From Acanthococcus lagerstroemiae (taxonomy: Eukaryota; Arthropoda; Insecta; Hemiptera; Eriococcidae): a stretch of DNA of 64,000 nucleotides. Each line of letters opens with the position of its first letter. The first letter of the stretch is position 1. The stretch is from positions 31,678,001-31,742,000 of the forward strand of contig CM063106.1 in the NCBI GenBank assembly GCA_031841125.1, in the 5' to 3' direction. Both the position numbers and the translations under genes were made by a program. A model generated the notes under the pieces. That model ran no database searches, had not been told where the DNA came from, and saw only the letters and a list, made by a program, of their open reading frames with translations. Shown piece by piece: positions 24,670-35,947 of the stretch.

Positions 24670-25365
24670 CAGGGAGCGGATTTATATTAAATGATATATT
24701 TGTCTGTGTTGAGTAACACGCAGTATACATAAGATACTTTTACGTTTCAAATCTTTTTGAGCAAAATGAGCCATATTTGTTTCCGCATATTTTGCATATT
24801 TTACCTATAAAAGCATATTTTTGCATATTTTGGCCGTTTTTAGCGCATGTTCAACTATTTCAGAGCATATTTCCTTATTTTTCTCATTTTTAGCTCATAT
24901 TTCCGTAATTTTTGCTATTTCCTTCTTAAAAATTCAAAACAAATCACTTTTTTGGATTTTTTACTTGTACGTTGAGAAAAAAAAGAAAAGAAAAATCACG
25001 TTTTCTTCATCTAGCGCTCCAAGCGCAGTTCTCCGCGATTAATTTTGCTAAATTTAATTCGCAAGGCACCACTCCATTTGGATTCGTTGTATCATGGCTC
25101 ATTTACACCAAATGCTAGCAGCAATGTTAGAGGTCGTTTGAAAATTTTGTGAGCAGTAATGTTGGCAGCATTTACTAGCAGCAAAAGTAGTTTGCACTGT
25201 GGGATTATTATCACTCATCACATCATCAGCTCTTTGTGCTCTTTAAAATGAGCCCCATATTGTTACCGCATATTTTCGTGTTTTTAGCGCATATTTTGGA
25301 TTTTTTTAACGTATATATTATGTGCATATTTTCGCTATTTTTAACGCATATAAGTCCGCTCCCTG
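24670..25365. mobile_element. CAGGGAGCGGA-ended DNA transposon with internal CATATTT repeats
   Basis: Terminal inverted repeats: CAGGGAGCGGATTTATAT on the left, ATATAAGTCCGCTCCCTG on the right (17 of 18 match). Both sub-ends are built of degenerate GCATATTTT words, more than a dozen at 24780-24910 and 25250-25345. The flanks AGTGTTAT/ATGATTAT agree at 5 of 8 positions, compatible with an eroded hAT duplication. The 696-bp interior carries no transposase. Confidence 0.75.
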
Positions 25366-25387
25366 ATGATTATTCATTTTTTCTTGA

Positions 25388-25401
25388 GGGGGGGGGGGGG
25401 G
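25388..25401 (+). repeat. G14 homopolymer
   Basis: One of eleven runs of at least ten G or C in the window. Confidence 0.95.
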
Positions 25402-25639
25402 TGGAGGAGGTTAAAAAGGGATGTGATCATTAAGAATTTCTAAATTTATATTACAACAATGACCATAATGAATTCACGATGTTACGTGGTCTTTAATTTA
25501 TAGCTGTAGCTGTTTCCTATTAATACACGCTGTACTCTGTAAATAATGAGAGAGGGTGGAAAGCATCCTCCTCCTGAGGAAAAAGTCTCCATGCTGAACC
25601 TGAATAGCGGGTACGTTTATCATCACGAAATCTAATAAC

Positions 25640-25815
25640 CTTCCCTGGAAATTAGGTACCATATTCATCTACTGTAATTGGCAAGAATGCAAGGAATCAA
25701 GGTCATCAATTTTTCCATTATTGGATGGAACATGTTCGCCATATCCAGGTATATTAAAATCGCTAAGGATAACTATTTCATTTTGTACCAGGTCTGGAGT
25801 ATTGGAAATTGAGTC
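25640..25815 (-). mobile_element. LINE endonuclease remnant, downstream part
   Basis: The minus strand reads DIYDSISNTPDLVQNEIVIL then SDFNIPGYGEHVPSN, the DFN-containing core of the apurinic-type endonuclease of non-LTR retrotransposons. It continues the fragment at 28396-28700; the foldback element at 25816-28395 separates them. Confidence 0.75.
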
Positions 25816-28395
25816 ATAGATATCTATGGTGTCCCTTATTTTACAAGTTTTTGCCATTCGATTTAGTGCGCACTGAAATTCATTCCAATGGACCTAGAAA
25901 CTCGCCATAAAAAATTTGAGTTCAATCTGAGGTCATTTACCCATGGCGCTTCGACCTTGAAGTTATGTGTGATACTGAAATATTACAAAAAAACGCGAAT
26001 ATCTCGAAACATATCAACTTCAAGACCAAAATGCATACAACATAAAACGTTCCTTGTCAAATTTTCTATTAAAAAATCCTGTTCAACTTTTTTCTAGAAC
26101 CCATATTGACCGAGATAACCGCAAAAATTTGTGAAAGTTTCGAGGAACATGACTTGTTATTTTTCCTTTCATAACCGATCTTTACTAGCTGAATCACAGT
26201 TATCTAAAAAAATATTCACTTTAGTATCAAAAAGCAAATAACATAAAATGTTCCTTGTTAAATTGCTTATAAAAAGGTCCCGTACAACTTTTCTTTAGAA
26301 AACATATTTATCGAGATAATCGCAAAAATGCGTGGAATTTTCGAAAAATATCTATTAATGTCGGGTAACTAATGCACACTACAATAATATAACTTCAGCC
26401 TCTGTCCACGGGACAAGCGCCCCAGTTTGCCCCCTCTCCCCACCTGGCCAGGTCATGACAGTTTGTTGGGTATCTACTATAGAAGAGATCCTCAGATTAT
26501 GTATGTATATCAACAATAGTCAACAATATGTTCTCAGAATTCAGGGTCATTTCCTATAGGCAATCGCTGTTTCCTATTGTTCATATACATATACATCATC
26601 TCAAGTCCACCATACCAAGTCTTCAGCAGTATGTTAGAATGCGTAAGACTCAATAAAAACAGTTTGTTAACCGCAGATCGCAAGGTTTGGTTTTCTTCAG
26701 TTATGACTCATAGGTACCTAGTTAACGTTTCTATTTCAATAAAAACAGTTTTAACCCTAAATCACAAAGTTTGGTTTTCTTCAGTCATTGAACTTAGAAT
26801 TAGTTATGGCTTGTGGATACCTGATTAACGTTTCAATTTTAGGCTCTTCCGCAAATGTTTTATCACTAGGGTCAGACCAACAGGCCTACCTCTTGCGAAT
26901 ACAAGCTTTTAACAATCACAAACACTTCTGCATATGTCCTTTGTCACCCCTTCAACGATGAGATGAATAGAAACATGTGCAGAAGTGGTTATGTTACTCG
27001 TACAAAAAAAAACAAAAAAAAAACATAAGTACTTGAAAAGTTTCAGTTTTCGCTAGGGACACTATAATAAACATTAGGTATGCTCAAAGCATGTTAAAAG
27101 CTTGGATTTGCAAGAGGTAAGACCGTTGGTCTGACCCTAGTGATAAATAATTTGCGGAAGAGCCTAAAATTGAAACGTTAATCAGGTATCCACAAGCCAT
27201 AACTAATTCTAAGTTCAATGACTGAAGAAAACCAAACTTTGTGATTTAGGGTTAAAAAACTGTTTTTATTGAGTCTTGAGCATTCTTTGTGATTTAGGGT
27301 TACAACTGTTTTTATTGAGTCTTGAGCATTCTAAGACGCCGTTGAATACTTGGTATGGTAGCCTTAAGATGATAGGAAACAACAATTTGCCCATAGGAAA
27401 TAACCCTGAATTCTGAGAACACGTGACTGTTCCTTAAGAGCACAATGTTATATCTTATGCACAAATTGTTGATTATTGTTGATATACATACATAATTTGA
27501 GGTCTACTCTATAGTAGGTACCCAACAAACTGTCATGGGCGTAGCCAGGTGGGAGGGGGCTAAACCGGGGCTTGCCCCAGTAGACAGAGACTGAAGTTAT
27601 ATTGTAGTGTGCATTAGTTACCCGACATTAATAGATACTTCATCCGTAAAATAATTTAAAAAACCCAATTTTTTCGAAAATTTCACGCACTTTTGATAAA
27701 TATGTTTTCTAAAGAAAAGTTGTATGGGACCTTTTTACAGGAAATTTAACAAGGAACATTTTATGTTATTTGCATTTAGATCCTAAAGTAAATATTTATT
27801 TAGATAACTGCGATTTAGCTAGAAAAGATCGGGTATGAAAGAAAAGATGAAAGCCACGTTCCTCAAAACTTTCACACATTTTTGCAATTATCTTGGTAAA
27901 CATGCGTTCTAAAGAAAAGTTGGGTAGGATTTTTTTTATATGAAATTTAACAAGGAACCTTTTATGTTATATGCATTTGGGTCCTAAAATGAATATTTTT
28001 TTTAGATAACTGCGATTTAGCTAGTAAAGATCGGTTATGGAAGACAAAATAACAAAAGCCACGTTCTTCGAAACTTTTACACATTTTTGCGATAATCTCG
28101 GTCAATACGCGTTTGAAAGAAAAGTTGAACAGGGTCTTTTATACAGAAAACTTAACAAGGAACATTTTATGTTATATGCATTTTGGTTCTAAAGTTGATA
28201 TGTTTCGAGATATTCTTGTAAAATTTCAGTATTATACATAACTTCAGGGTTAAAGCGCCACGGGTTAATAACCTCAGATTGAACTCGAATTTTTATGGCG
28301 AGTTTCTAGGCCCATTGGAACAAATTTCAGTGCGCACTAAATCGATTGGCGAATACTTGTAAAATAAGGCCCTAATTTATACAGATAGACCCGGA
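25816..28395. mobile_element. 2.6 kb foldback (long inverted repeat) element
   Basis: The left arm (25816-26915) and right arm (27090-28395) are reverse complements over their length. Shared landmarks include CCTTATTTTACAAGT at both tips, GATTTAGTGCGCACTGAAAT, GATTGAACTC/GAGTTCAATC and AGGCTCTTCCGCAAAT near the centre. The loop is about 170 bp. The right arm is ~210 bp longer because it has three copies of an internal ~195-bp unit (GATAACTGCGATTTAGCTAG) where the left has two. No transposase was seen, and no target duplication could be defined. Confidence 0.85.
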
Positions 28396-28700
28396 AAGAC
28401 CACAAGGTATATAAAATGATCCAATATTCTTTGCGGATTGTTAGGAAACTTCATCTTTAGCCATACGCAGTCGTAAATATTGTTCTTAAATTCCCTAAAA
28501 TAGATTCTAGTAGAAGTAAAAACATCGTCTTTTATCGTTTTAATATTCCACCTCCTCTGCTCCCGCTATGAATAGCTATAATATTTCGATCATGCCTATA
28601 ACGCGATAATTTTCTCTGACTAATATATCATTATTTAACCATATTTCGGTAATTACCACTCTTTTGTTTATCGAGTTGCCCTAAATTTACCGTAGCAAAA
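28396..28700 (-). mobile_element. LINE endonuclease remnant, upstream part
   Basis: Minus-strand frames read VVITEIWLNNDILVRENYRV, then SRGGGIL, then DVFTSTRIYFREFKNNIYDC then VWLKMKFPNN. These are the TE(T)WL, RGGG and VW-K motifs of jockey/CR1-type endonucleases, with frameshifts between. It continues at 25815 after the foldback insertion. Confidence 0.75.
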
Positions 28701-28989
28701 AAAGTAGCATAGTTAGGATGCTCATGGGGGGCCACGGCCCTCTTGGTTACGCCACTGGACCAGAACCTTTCTTACGAGTTTGGTCAAAATCCGAGAGGTC
28801 GATGGCAGCTGCCGTTCAAACAGGTATGAAATGATCCAATTACTAAATTACAAAAATTAGCAAACAGAGACAAAAAGTACTTGATTTTTAAAGACTCTGT
28901 GCAAACCTCGATAACGCAGGTTGTTCACCCACTCAACACACCCCTTCGATACGTACTTGACCCCCAGTCAACAAGAAATCACAACAACT

Positions 28990-29660
28990 GAAACATCATG
29001 TAATTGCTACCTGATTCCTAGAACGTCGCGGAACTGAGAGATAACCTCTCGGGCCAACGATCGGTCACGTTCAAGACGAAGCCGCCGTTTCGGGTCATAA
29101 AATCGTAAATTACTACAGATAAGTGTAAGACGGCGGGAAGTCGAAGCCAGTTAGAACGATGGCACCGGGTGGGCTATACAATACTACAGTATACAAAAAC
29201 CATAACGATAACCAATATCCTAGCCGAATAATAGCAGTGCTTAAAACATTTTATCGGCTCTCCTGTACAGCGACGATGCTACAACTATATGGCGAAGAGT
29301 CACTCAAGCCACCAACAACAGCAGATAAAAATTACATCGGCGATAAGTTGGTACACTCCTTCCCATGTTCTCATGCTGACCTACACCTCCGCAAGAGTGA
29401 CGGAAACGTCGCGCTGTTCACCAACGAAAACAGGCCACGAAGTGACCACAAGTCCACGAGCACCACAAGCAGCACGTCGAAAACGTTTCCCAAACCAGTC
29501 GGCGACGACACAGCTTTTCGCTAATTGAGTGAAATAATTAATAGCGGGTACTTAAGTTCATTTAATTACTCCATTTCGACGGCGATTTCAATAAACGCCG
29601 AATTCCACGACCGGGCTGAGACGACGAACAATCGACCAGGTTTGGATGAACGTTACAACC
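28990..29660. promoter_or_regulatory. CpG-rich patch, possible promoter or 5' exon
   Basis: This stretch is visibly richer in CG dinucleotides (ACGATCGGTCACG, AAGACGAAGCCGCCGTTTCG, GGCGACGACACAG) than its AT-rich surroundings. On the minus strand a GAATCAG|GTAGCA donor-like site lies near 29011, so it could hold a non-coding first exon of the coracle-like gene. The 121-codon plus frame at 29159-29524 overlaps another frame and has no domain. Confidence 0.25.
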
Positions 29661-30655
29661 AGAGTGAGTTGACACCTCTGGGAAGGAAATGGGTGTCCGA
29701 TTGTCGTGTATTACAGGCTACAAACTATTCCATTGTCTTTTTGGTACGCCATCTACGAGGCACATCGCACATACACACGTACTCGGAATACATCATCGAG
29801 TTGACAAAAAAAGAGAAAAAAAGGTGACACCGCCAGTACAGCCGCCATATTTCTATACACTAATTTATGAATGAAAAGAAAGTACGCCGTAACACCGAAT
29901 GGCATTCTCAAAATCTACGCCTGATATACAAACTTGCAATTACGTCCGGCAATTTATAACAATGATACACAATGAATACATACATCAGCTGAATCTATGT
30001 ATAAATGTATACCAAAATATCTATTCTGTAGTATTTACACTTAGCAAATCTACGCGTCGAGCATACGCGGGCAGAAAATCTGATTGTAATAGCCATGACC
30101 TCTGATTACACACAGTACAGCTTCATCTTTCATTCGAATACTTTTCAATACCTACACAAAAATACCTAACAAAGAGATTCAAGTTTGAATTATTAACTGT
30201 TCTATATACGTACGTATTTCGTTTTCTTCTCTTCGCTCTAGAGCTACAAGAGTATTTCAAAAATAATTTATCGACTATACGAATTGACAAACTGAAGGAC
30301 CCAACGAACAGGGGCAGAATGAAACTAGAAAGGCCAGCGGGAAAATCAGTTCCTACAAGTCACACCCGTAACAATCACGGGCCAATACTCCCCTTCCCCC
30401 ATCCACGGAAAGAATACAAAAAAATTACTTTCACTACGTCTAATTTTACATAATTTTTAGGTAAATAAGAGAAACAAAGAGTAGTTATATACGCTTCAAC
30501 CCTACAACACTATGTTACGGGCACCAAACCTAAAAGGTAAAAATAGAAAATCTAAACCTTTTGAACCAAAATTTGCTTAGAATAAGACTGACACACAAAA
30601 TCAACCAAAACAAAATTCATGACAAACTACCTCTTATTGGAAACATCAAAACGTA
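29661..30655. other. Gene-free stretch
   Basis: Nothing recognisable on either strand. Confidence 0.4.
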
Positions 30656-30939
30656 TAGTCCACATGAATTAGGTTTTAACTAGGAAAAAAATCATAGAAA
30701 GCTGAAACTTAATACATCAGTCTAATTAAGTGTCCTGAACAACATACTAAAAGTCCCAACGAATCCGGCGCCGGTGTCGTCCCCTAGGGGGCAAAAATGG
30801 GGCGTAAAACAGTTTCTTGCTTATATCTCGCTAAAATTTGAGTTTACAAAAATGTTGAAACAAATGCGATAGAGAATGAAAACATACAAAAAATAGTCTC
30901 ACACATTTTTCCTTAAGGTGCATATTTGTCGAATTAATG
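30656..30939 (+). repeat. Long inverted pair, left arm
   Basis: Reverse complement of 35647-35947 over about 285 bp, including GTGTCCTGAACAACATACTA, GTCCCAACGAATCCGG and CATATTTGTCGAAT. The inner edge abuts a CAGGGTGTCC sequence followed by CCCTGACTTTTCCAGG, a fragment of the CAGGGTG family. Confidence 0.75.
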
Positions 30940-31053
30940 CAGGGTGTCCATTCTTGTTCGGAAATGATTTTCCCTGACTTTTCCAGGTATTCCAGACCAA
31001 TTTTTCTTATTTTCCAGACCCTTCAAATACAAATTACACATGCAAAGAGGCGC

Positions 31054-31071
31054 GGGGGGGGGGGGGGGGGG
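31054..31071 (+). repeat. G18 homopolymer
   Basis: The longest G run of the window. It follows a CCCTGACTTTTCC fragment. Confidence 0.9.
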
Positions 31072-31186
31072 TCAAATTTTTTCGAACATCGTGAGCGGCG
31101 AATATCGTCAATCACTCCACAAACTTTTTTTCTACTACCGTGTGCTTATGAAACTACTGGCTGAATTACCCGTCCTTCGGACGGGC

Positions 31187-31684
31187 TCAAACATATGCAT
31201 TAGTACATATGAAACGAAATAACATGTAAATTCCCATACAGAAAAAAAACAAGACGTTTGGAAAAAAATAAAGAAAATGAAACATGACATTGTTTTTTCC
31301 TAAAATGGATCAGCTTTGTAATCTTTGGAAATTAAATAGAATAGCCCATTCTTCTCTATCTCCAAAATGAGATATGATCGAATTATCCTGTATATTTCAC
31401 GTTCTCAATAGAAGTACTGAGTGGTACTTTTGCCCAAACATATGCAATAGTATGAAACGAAATTACATGTAAATTCCCATATAGAAATAAACAGGCTGAT
31501 ACATACACGTTTTGATAATTTTCTTTAATGAAAGAAAATGAAGCATGAAATTGTTTTTCCATAAATGTGTAAGCTTTGTAATCTTTGAAAATGAAATCGG
31601 ATTACCCGTTCTTCTCCATCTAAAAAATAAGAAGTGATCAAATTATCCTGTACATTTCACGACTTCAATAGGAGTACTGAGGGT
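31187..31684 (+). repeat. 248-bp tandem duplication
   Basis: Units 31187-31434 and 31435-31684 share CAAACATATGCA, ACATGTAAATTCCCATA, AAGCTTTGTAATCTTTG and AATTATCCTGTA in order, with about 15-20% divergence by eye. A small hairpin CCCGTCCTTCGGACGGG sits just upstream at 31169-31185. Confidence 0.8.
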
Positions 31685-34600
31685 GTTTTTGTTTATTGTC
31701 ACGCCCTCCTTCAACAGTAATAAATATTACCTATCATACAGAACTTATTACTACTCGTGACAGTTACTTTTGAGTTTTAAGCATTTTTGGATTTTTGCTG
31801 AATTTTTCCCCAAAAGTTCTCAAAACCCATGATTGAGTGCAGCTCCCAATTATGGGTATTTTCTGATTCTCCAACAATTCACTATAAAATATCCTCGCAA
31901 ATAACACTGAGGACTACAGAATCAGTACATGGACAACTATTGAAATTCAAAAAGCACTCTGAGGCCTTCTAAGTTGTTCAAAATTCCAGGTGGAATTTTC
32001 TCGATCCGAACAACTTTTGAAAATACCAATTATGGGTCGACCCATATTAATTGACAACGACCCACAATTGATACGAAATTTTTTGATACACCCACAATTG
32101 GTAAGTATAATAAATCAAATGAAAAATGATGTAGTTTACTAAAGTAAGCATTTCAACTTAATTTTAAAAACACGTTGACTCATCTTATTTGACTTTTAAG
32201 TATTTTACTTTGATTTTTCGCGATTTTTGCAAACTATTTCCCTCATTTTTTGAATTCCTTTATTTTTTCCCCACACACATATATGTGGACCGAAATCGAA
32301 AACTCAAGCGGAAAAATGTTCCCTAGACTCTCCTCCACACAACCATATATAATACGTTGAGAAAATATTAATTTAAAGTACTTATCGATCGTTTTTCACA
32401 GAATTGATATTTCACACATGTGAAAAATAAGGCATGTTTTGATAACAACTTTGAAAAAAAATTCGATCACAACAAACACATTGAGTTATGAACTTGAAAC
32501 CAACATGGATAGTGTAAAACATGTTGGTCCTTCGAATGGAAGAGGTTTCACGGTTGTTCAATGCCTCGATCTAGCGAGAAAACGCGTTTTCAAAAAAAGG
32601 ACTCACAATTGATGCTAGGCTCAGAATAGGTAGCTTACCTTACTATTATTATTTTTAATAAAATATTTCAGAATAGACCTCAGAGGATAAAAGTTCGAAT
32701 GGTGATGGTTTATATTATAACCTATTTGACGCTGGCGCTTCTATAATTTGCACAGTCCCAGTCAGAGGCTTTCAAAAACATTAATTATAGATAACAACTT
32801 TGATAGGTAACAGTTTGTATGTTTGTGTCACAGGTCGCGCTATATGTTCTTCTTATCATTGTATGCAGTACGACTGTAACTTCGCACTTTGAAAATGCCT
32901 AGCCGGTATACTTTACTTATCATCTATAAAGTAGAGCAGCTTTATAAATGCATTTTCTCACTTTTTTTTACACCATACACCTACTCGTAGGTGAGTTCTA
33001 TGAGTCTTCCAAATTTCATGGCATTTCACCAGCCATTGAGACGGCAAGTCTGTTGGAAAAAAACGGTTTCCCTCTTATAAAGTAGATAAAGTAGATGGCA
33101 GAAAGGGTGTAAAAATTTAATGGTGGAAATGAAAACGCACTCTATGGGGCACAGCGTGGTGCGATGTCAATTAACAACTTCATAAATTTTTCCCCCGTGT
33201 GACTTAATGCCGACTGTGAAGGAGGGGGGGGGGGTGTGTGTGTGAAAGAATAAAATTCGAAAATTGGTTTATAGGTTTTGGAGGTCGCTGCATTCGATTT
33301 TATGGGTAATTTTTGGATCCTGTCCCTCCTGGTGCGACCTACGAGGTAGCAAGAGCGTAGGACAAGCAACGGTTGACTCGAAATTCACCCTTTCTAATTA
33401 AAGCCACCGAATAGGGTAAAAATACAGTCTTATTTATTCAAAGTGTTGCCAATAGAAAATAACGTCGTAAATCAACTGAAAAAGCACAGAAGCTTAAATT
33501 TGGTCCAGATTAAAAATCGGAAACGATATTCGAAAATCAGCGACACAAAACCGCCCCTATTTCGATACTTCGTGCAATTTTTCGCCGGAGAAGCTGAATT
33601 CGTATTACGACAGTGCTCTGAAAGGGGTCGGATAAAAATATCTGAGGCGATATTCGAAATCAGCGACTCAGAGCTTGGTTGGCTATCCTGTCCAAAAAAT
33701 TGACTTTAGAATCTTGTAAAGAATTTGGAACTTGAGAAAAACTATAGTAACCGGAATCAGCCCCTCCCTCGTGGAGCCTGAATGGTTTAGGGGGAGAGAA
33801 AATACCTATAAAAATGAATTCTGGAACCCAGGTGAAAAAGATCCACAATATCTAACGATAAATGCTGTGAAAGTAAAAAGGTGGTCAGGATCTGAAAAAT
33901 TATAGCACCAGGAAAGGCGGAAGAGGCTTCAATGTAAGAGTATCAACCATGGGCGTAGCTAGAACTTTTTTCCAAGGGGAGGGGGGTGCAAAAAGGTAGA
34001 ATTAAATATACTTATTAGCGGTATCAACTGGCAGCCAGCCATATAGATATGATGCAGTCTGGCAGCCACCATTATACACCGTGTATATTGTATACAGGAA
34101 GAGGTGAAATTGGCGTTAGTACATTTAGAGTATAAGTTGGAGATACGCAGGTTCCTCAAAGGTACAAATTGGCAGCCTAAATAGTGGCCAGTAATATTCG
34201 CTGGTCCAAAGATGCAGTCGAGGCCATTGTACTGTTTCACCAGACGATGACGTTTTTCTTTTCAACAGACTTTAAAAGAGTACAGACGATACAGGAATAC
34301 AACACAGGTTCATCACTGAGTCGGTTTTTATTTATTTTTGCAAATGGTGCCGACTCTTGCCGGAAATTGTAAGTACCAAAATCCCGCAAGATTACTAGGC
34401 ATTTTTTTTTTCATTCTCCTATACTGGCTATCATGAATTTTTCCTAATTTCGTATTTTCCCTTTCTTCCCCTGATACATTGATAATTTCCAAGTCATGCA
34501 CTCATCTATTTTTCTCTTTGAATATTTCCACTAACTTTTGCCTTATTTCCAACCAGAAACGAAATAATATTTTAATCTCCGAAGTGCACCCAGCCAAAAT

Positions 34601-35538
34601 ATTGATAACAGCCTATTCTTATTTTCATCGAATACCATGACGTTATCAGAAATTCCTCTTGTGCTGGATGTGTGTTAGAGCAAATTTGTATCCTGTGGTC
34701 CAAATCCGGGTTGGACCAAAAATCTATACAGCACGAAATTAGCGATCAAAAAATCGTCATTCCGGTACCTTATCCGCCTTTTCTGGCATGGTTAAATTGA
34801 CTCCTTCAGAGAGGAAAAAATTGGAAATTGGCATGCGAACACGGGTCATATCGAAATCTGATTGATGTATGTTATTCGATCTTCTGAGTTACCTAGGTTA
34901 ATTCAGTCTATTAGAAGACTGTTAAGAATTTTCCAAATAATTAACCTATTTGAAGGGGCTAAATTAGGATTCTGCAGCCTAAATCCAAATTAACGGATTA
35001 AAAATTTGACATTCTTTCCGAACTCAACGACGCAAGATACCCCTATACCTTTTTTACATACTGATCATTTTTTAAAGTAAAATCCGAATGGCATCTTAGA
35101 CGGGGAAAAAATTGAATTTCCGGGCCCACATTAGGATCTGATGGAAAATGTAACGCTGTACGTGAATCAATGATCTTTCAGTTTTTTCTTCCAATTTTTA
35201 ATGCCAAGTTAGTTTCATCTGATTCGGATCGTCTAAAATTTGTATTTTTGGTTTCAAATCAAGGCTAGACAAAATGACTGATGCAATCAGTATTCGAATT
35301 CAGCGAATGCTGATACTTTTTTCGGTACACGTACAGAGTCAGACACAATCAAAAACGAACAAATTTCATTTCTCATGGTACGCAACACGCAGAATGCCTG
35401 TTAATAAGTCAACTGAAGGTGCCAAGACACTGAGACTGAGAATGCTTGCCTCGCCGCCAATGACTAAACCTACTCTACTGCGCTCCGCTGCTCACCGCAA
35501 TCTCACTCAAGATTCAACTCGTCGGGAAGATACGAAAT
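31685..35538. other. Gene-free stretch
   Basis: A degenerate family A relative (TATTCGAAATCAGCGACTC) lies at about 33420-33720 and a G11 run at 33224-33234. No gene, RNA or transposase was recognised. Confidence 0.4.
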
Positions 35539-35640
35539 GGACGCTGTTAAGCGTAAGGGAACCAACCAGTAAAATCGGTTTTTAGAGAACACGTGATTCG
35601 AAAAACACGAGCCATGTAGAAACTATATGACACAGCCGTT
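35539..35640 (-). mobile_element. Truncated GGACGCTGTT MITE (half copy)
   Basis: Starts GGACGCTGTTAAGCGTAAGG and continues GAGAACACGTGATTCGAA, CATGTAGAAACTATATG, the reverse complement of the right half of the MITE at 54626-54873. It is cut at the point where the inverted-pair arm at 35647 begins. Confidence 0.75.
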
Positions 35641-35646
35641 TGATAT

Positions 35647-35947
35647 TAATTTATTCGACAAATACGCACTCTACGTAAAAATGTGTAAGATCATCTTTTG
35701 TGTATTTTTTTATTCTATATTACATTTGATTCAACATTTTTTTTAAAACTCAAATGTTAGCGAGATATAAGCAAAAAACTTTTTTACGCCCCCATTTTTG
35801 CTCCCTAGGGAACGACGCCGGCACCGGATTCGTTGGGACTTTTAGTATGTTGTTCAGGACACTTAATTAGACCAATGTGCCAAATTTCAGCTGTCTATGA
35901 TTTTTTTCCTTTTTGAACTCTTATTTGGGCTAACTTATGTGGACTAA
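35647..35947 (-). repeat. Long inverted pair, right arm
   Basis: Partner of 30656-30939. With 4.7 kb between the arms this may be two opposite insertions of one ~290-bp repeat or the termini of a 5.3 kb element; no matching target duplication was found. Confidence 0.7.

Noticed and set aside
29159..29524. 121-codon plus-strand frame in the CpG-rich patch
   Set aside because: It overlaps a second open frame of similar length, and neither has a domain; more likely a consequence of the patch's composition.
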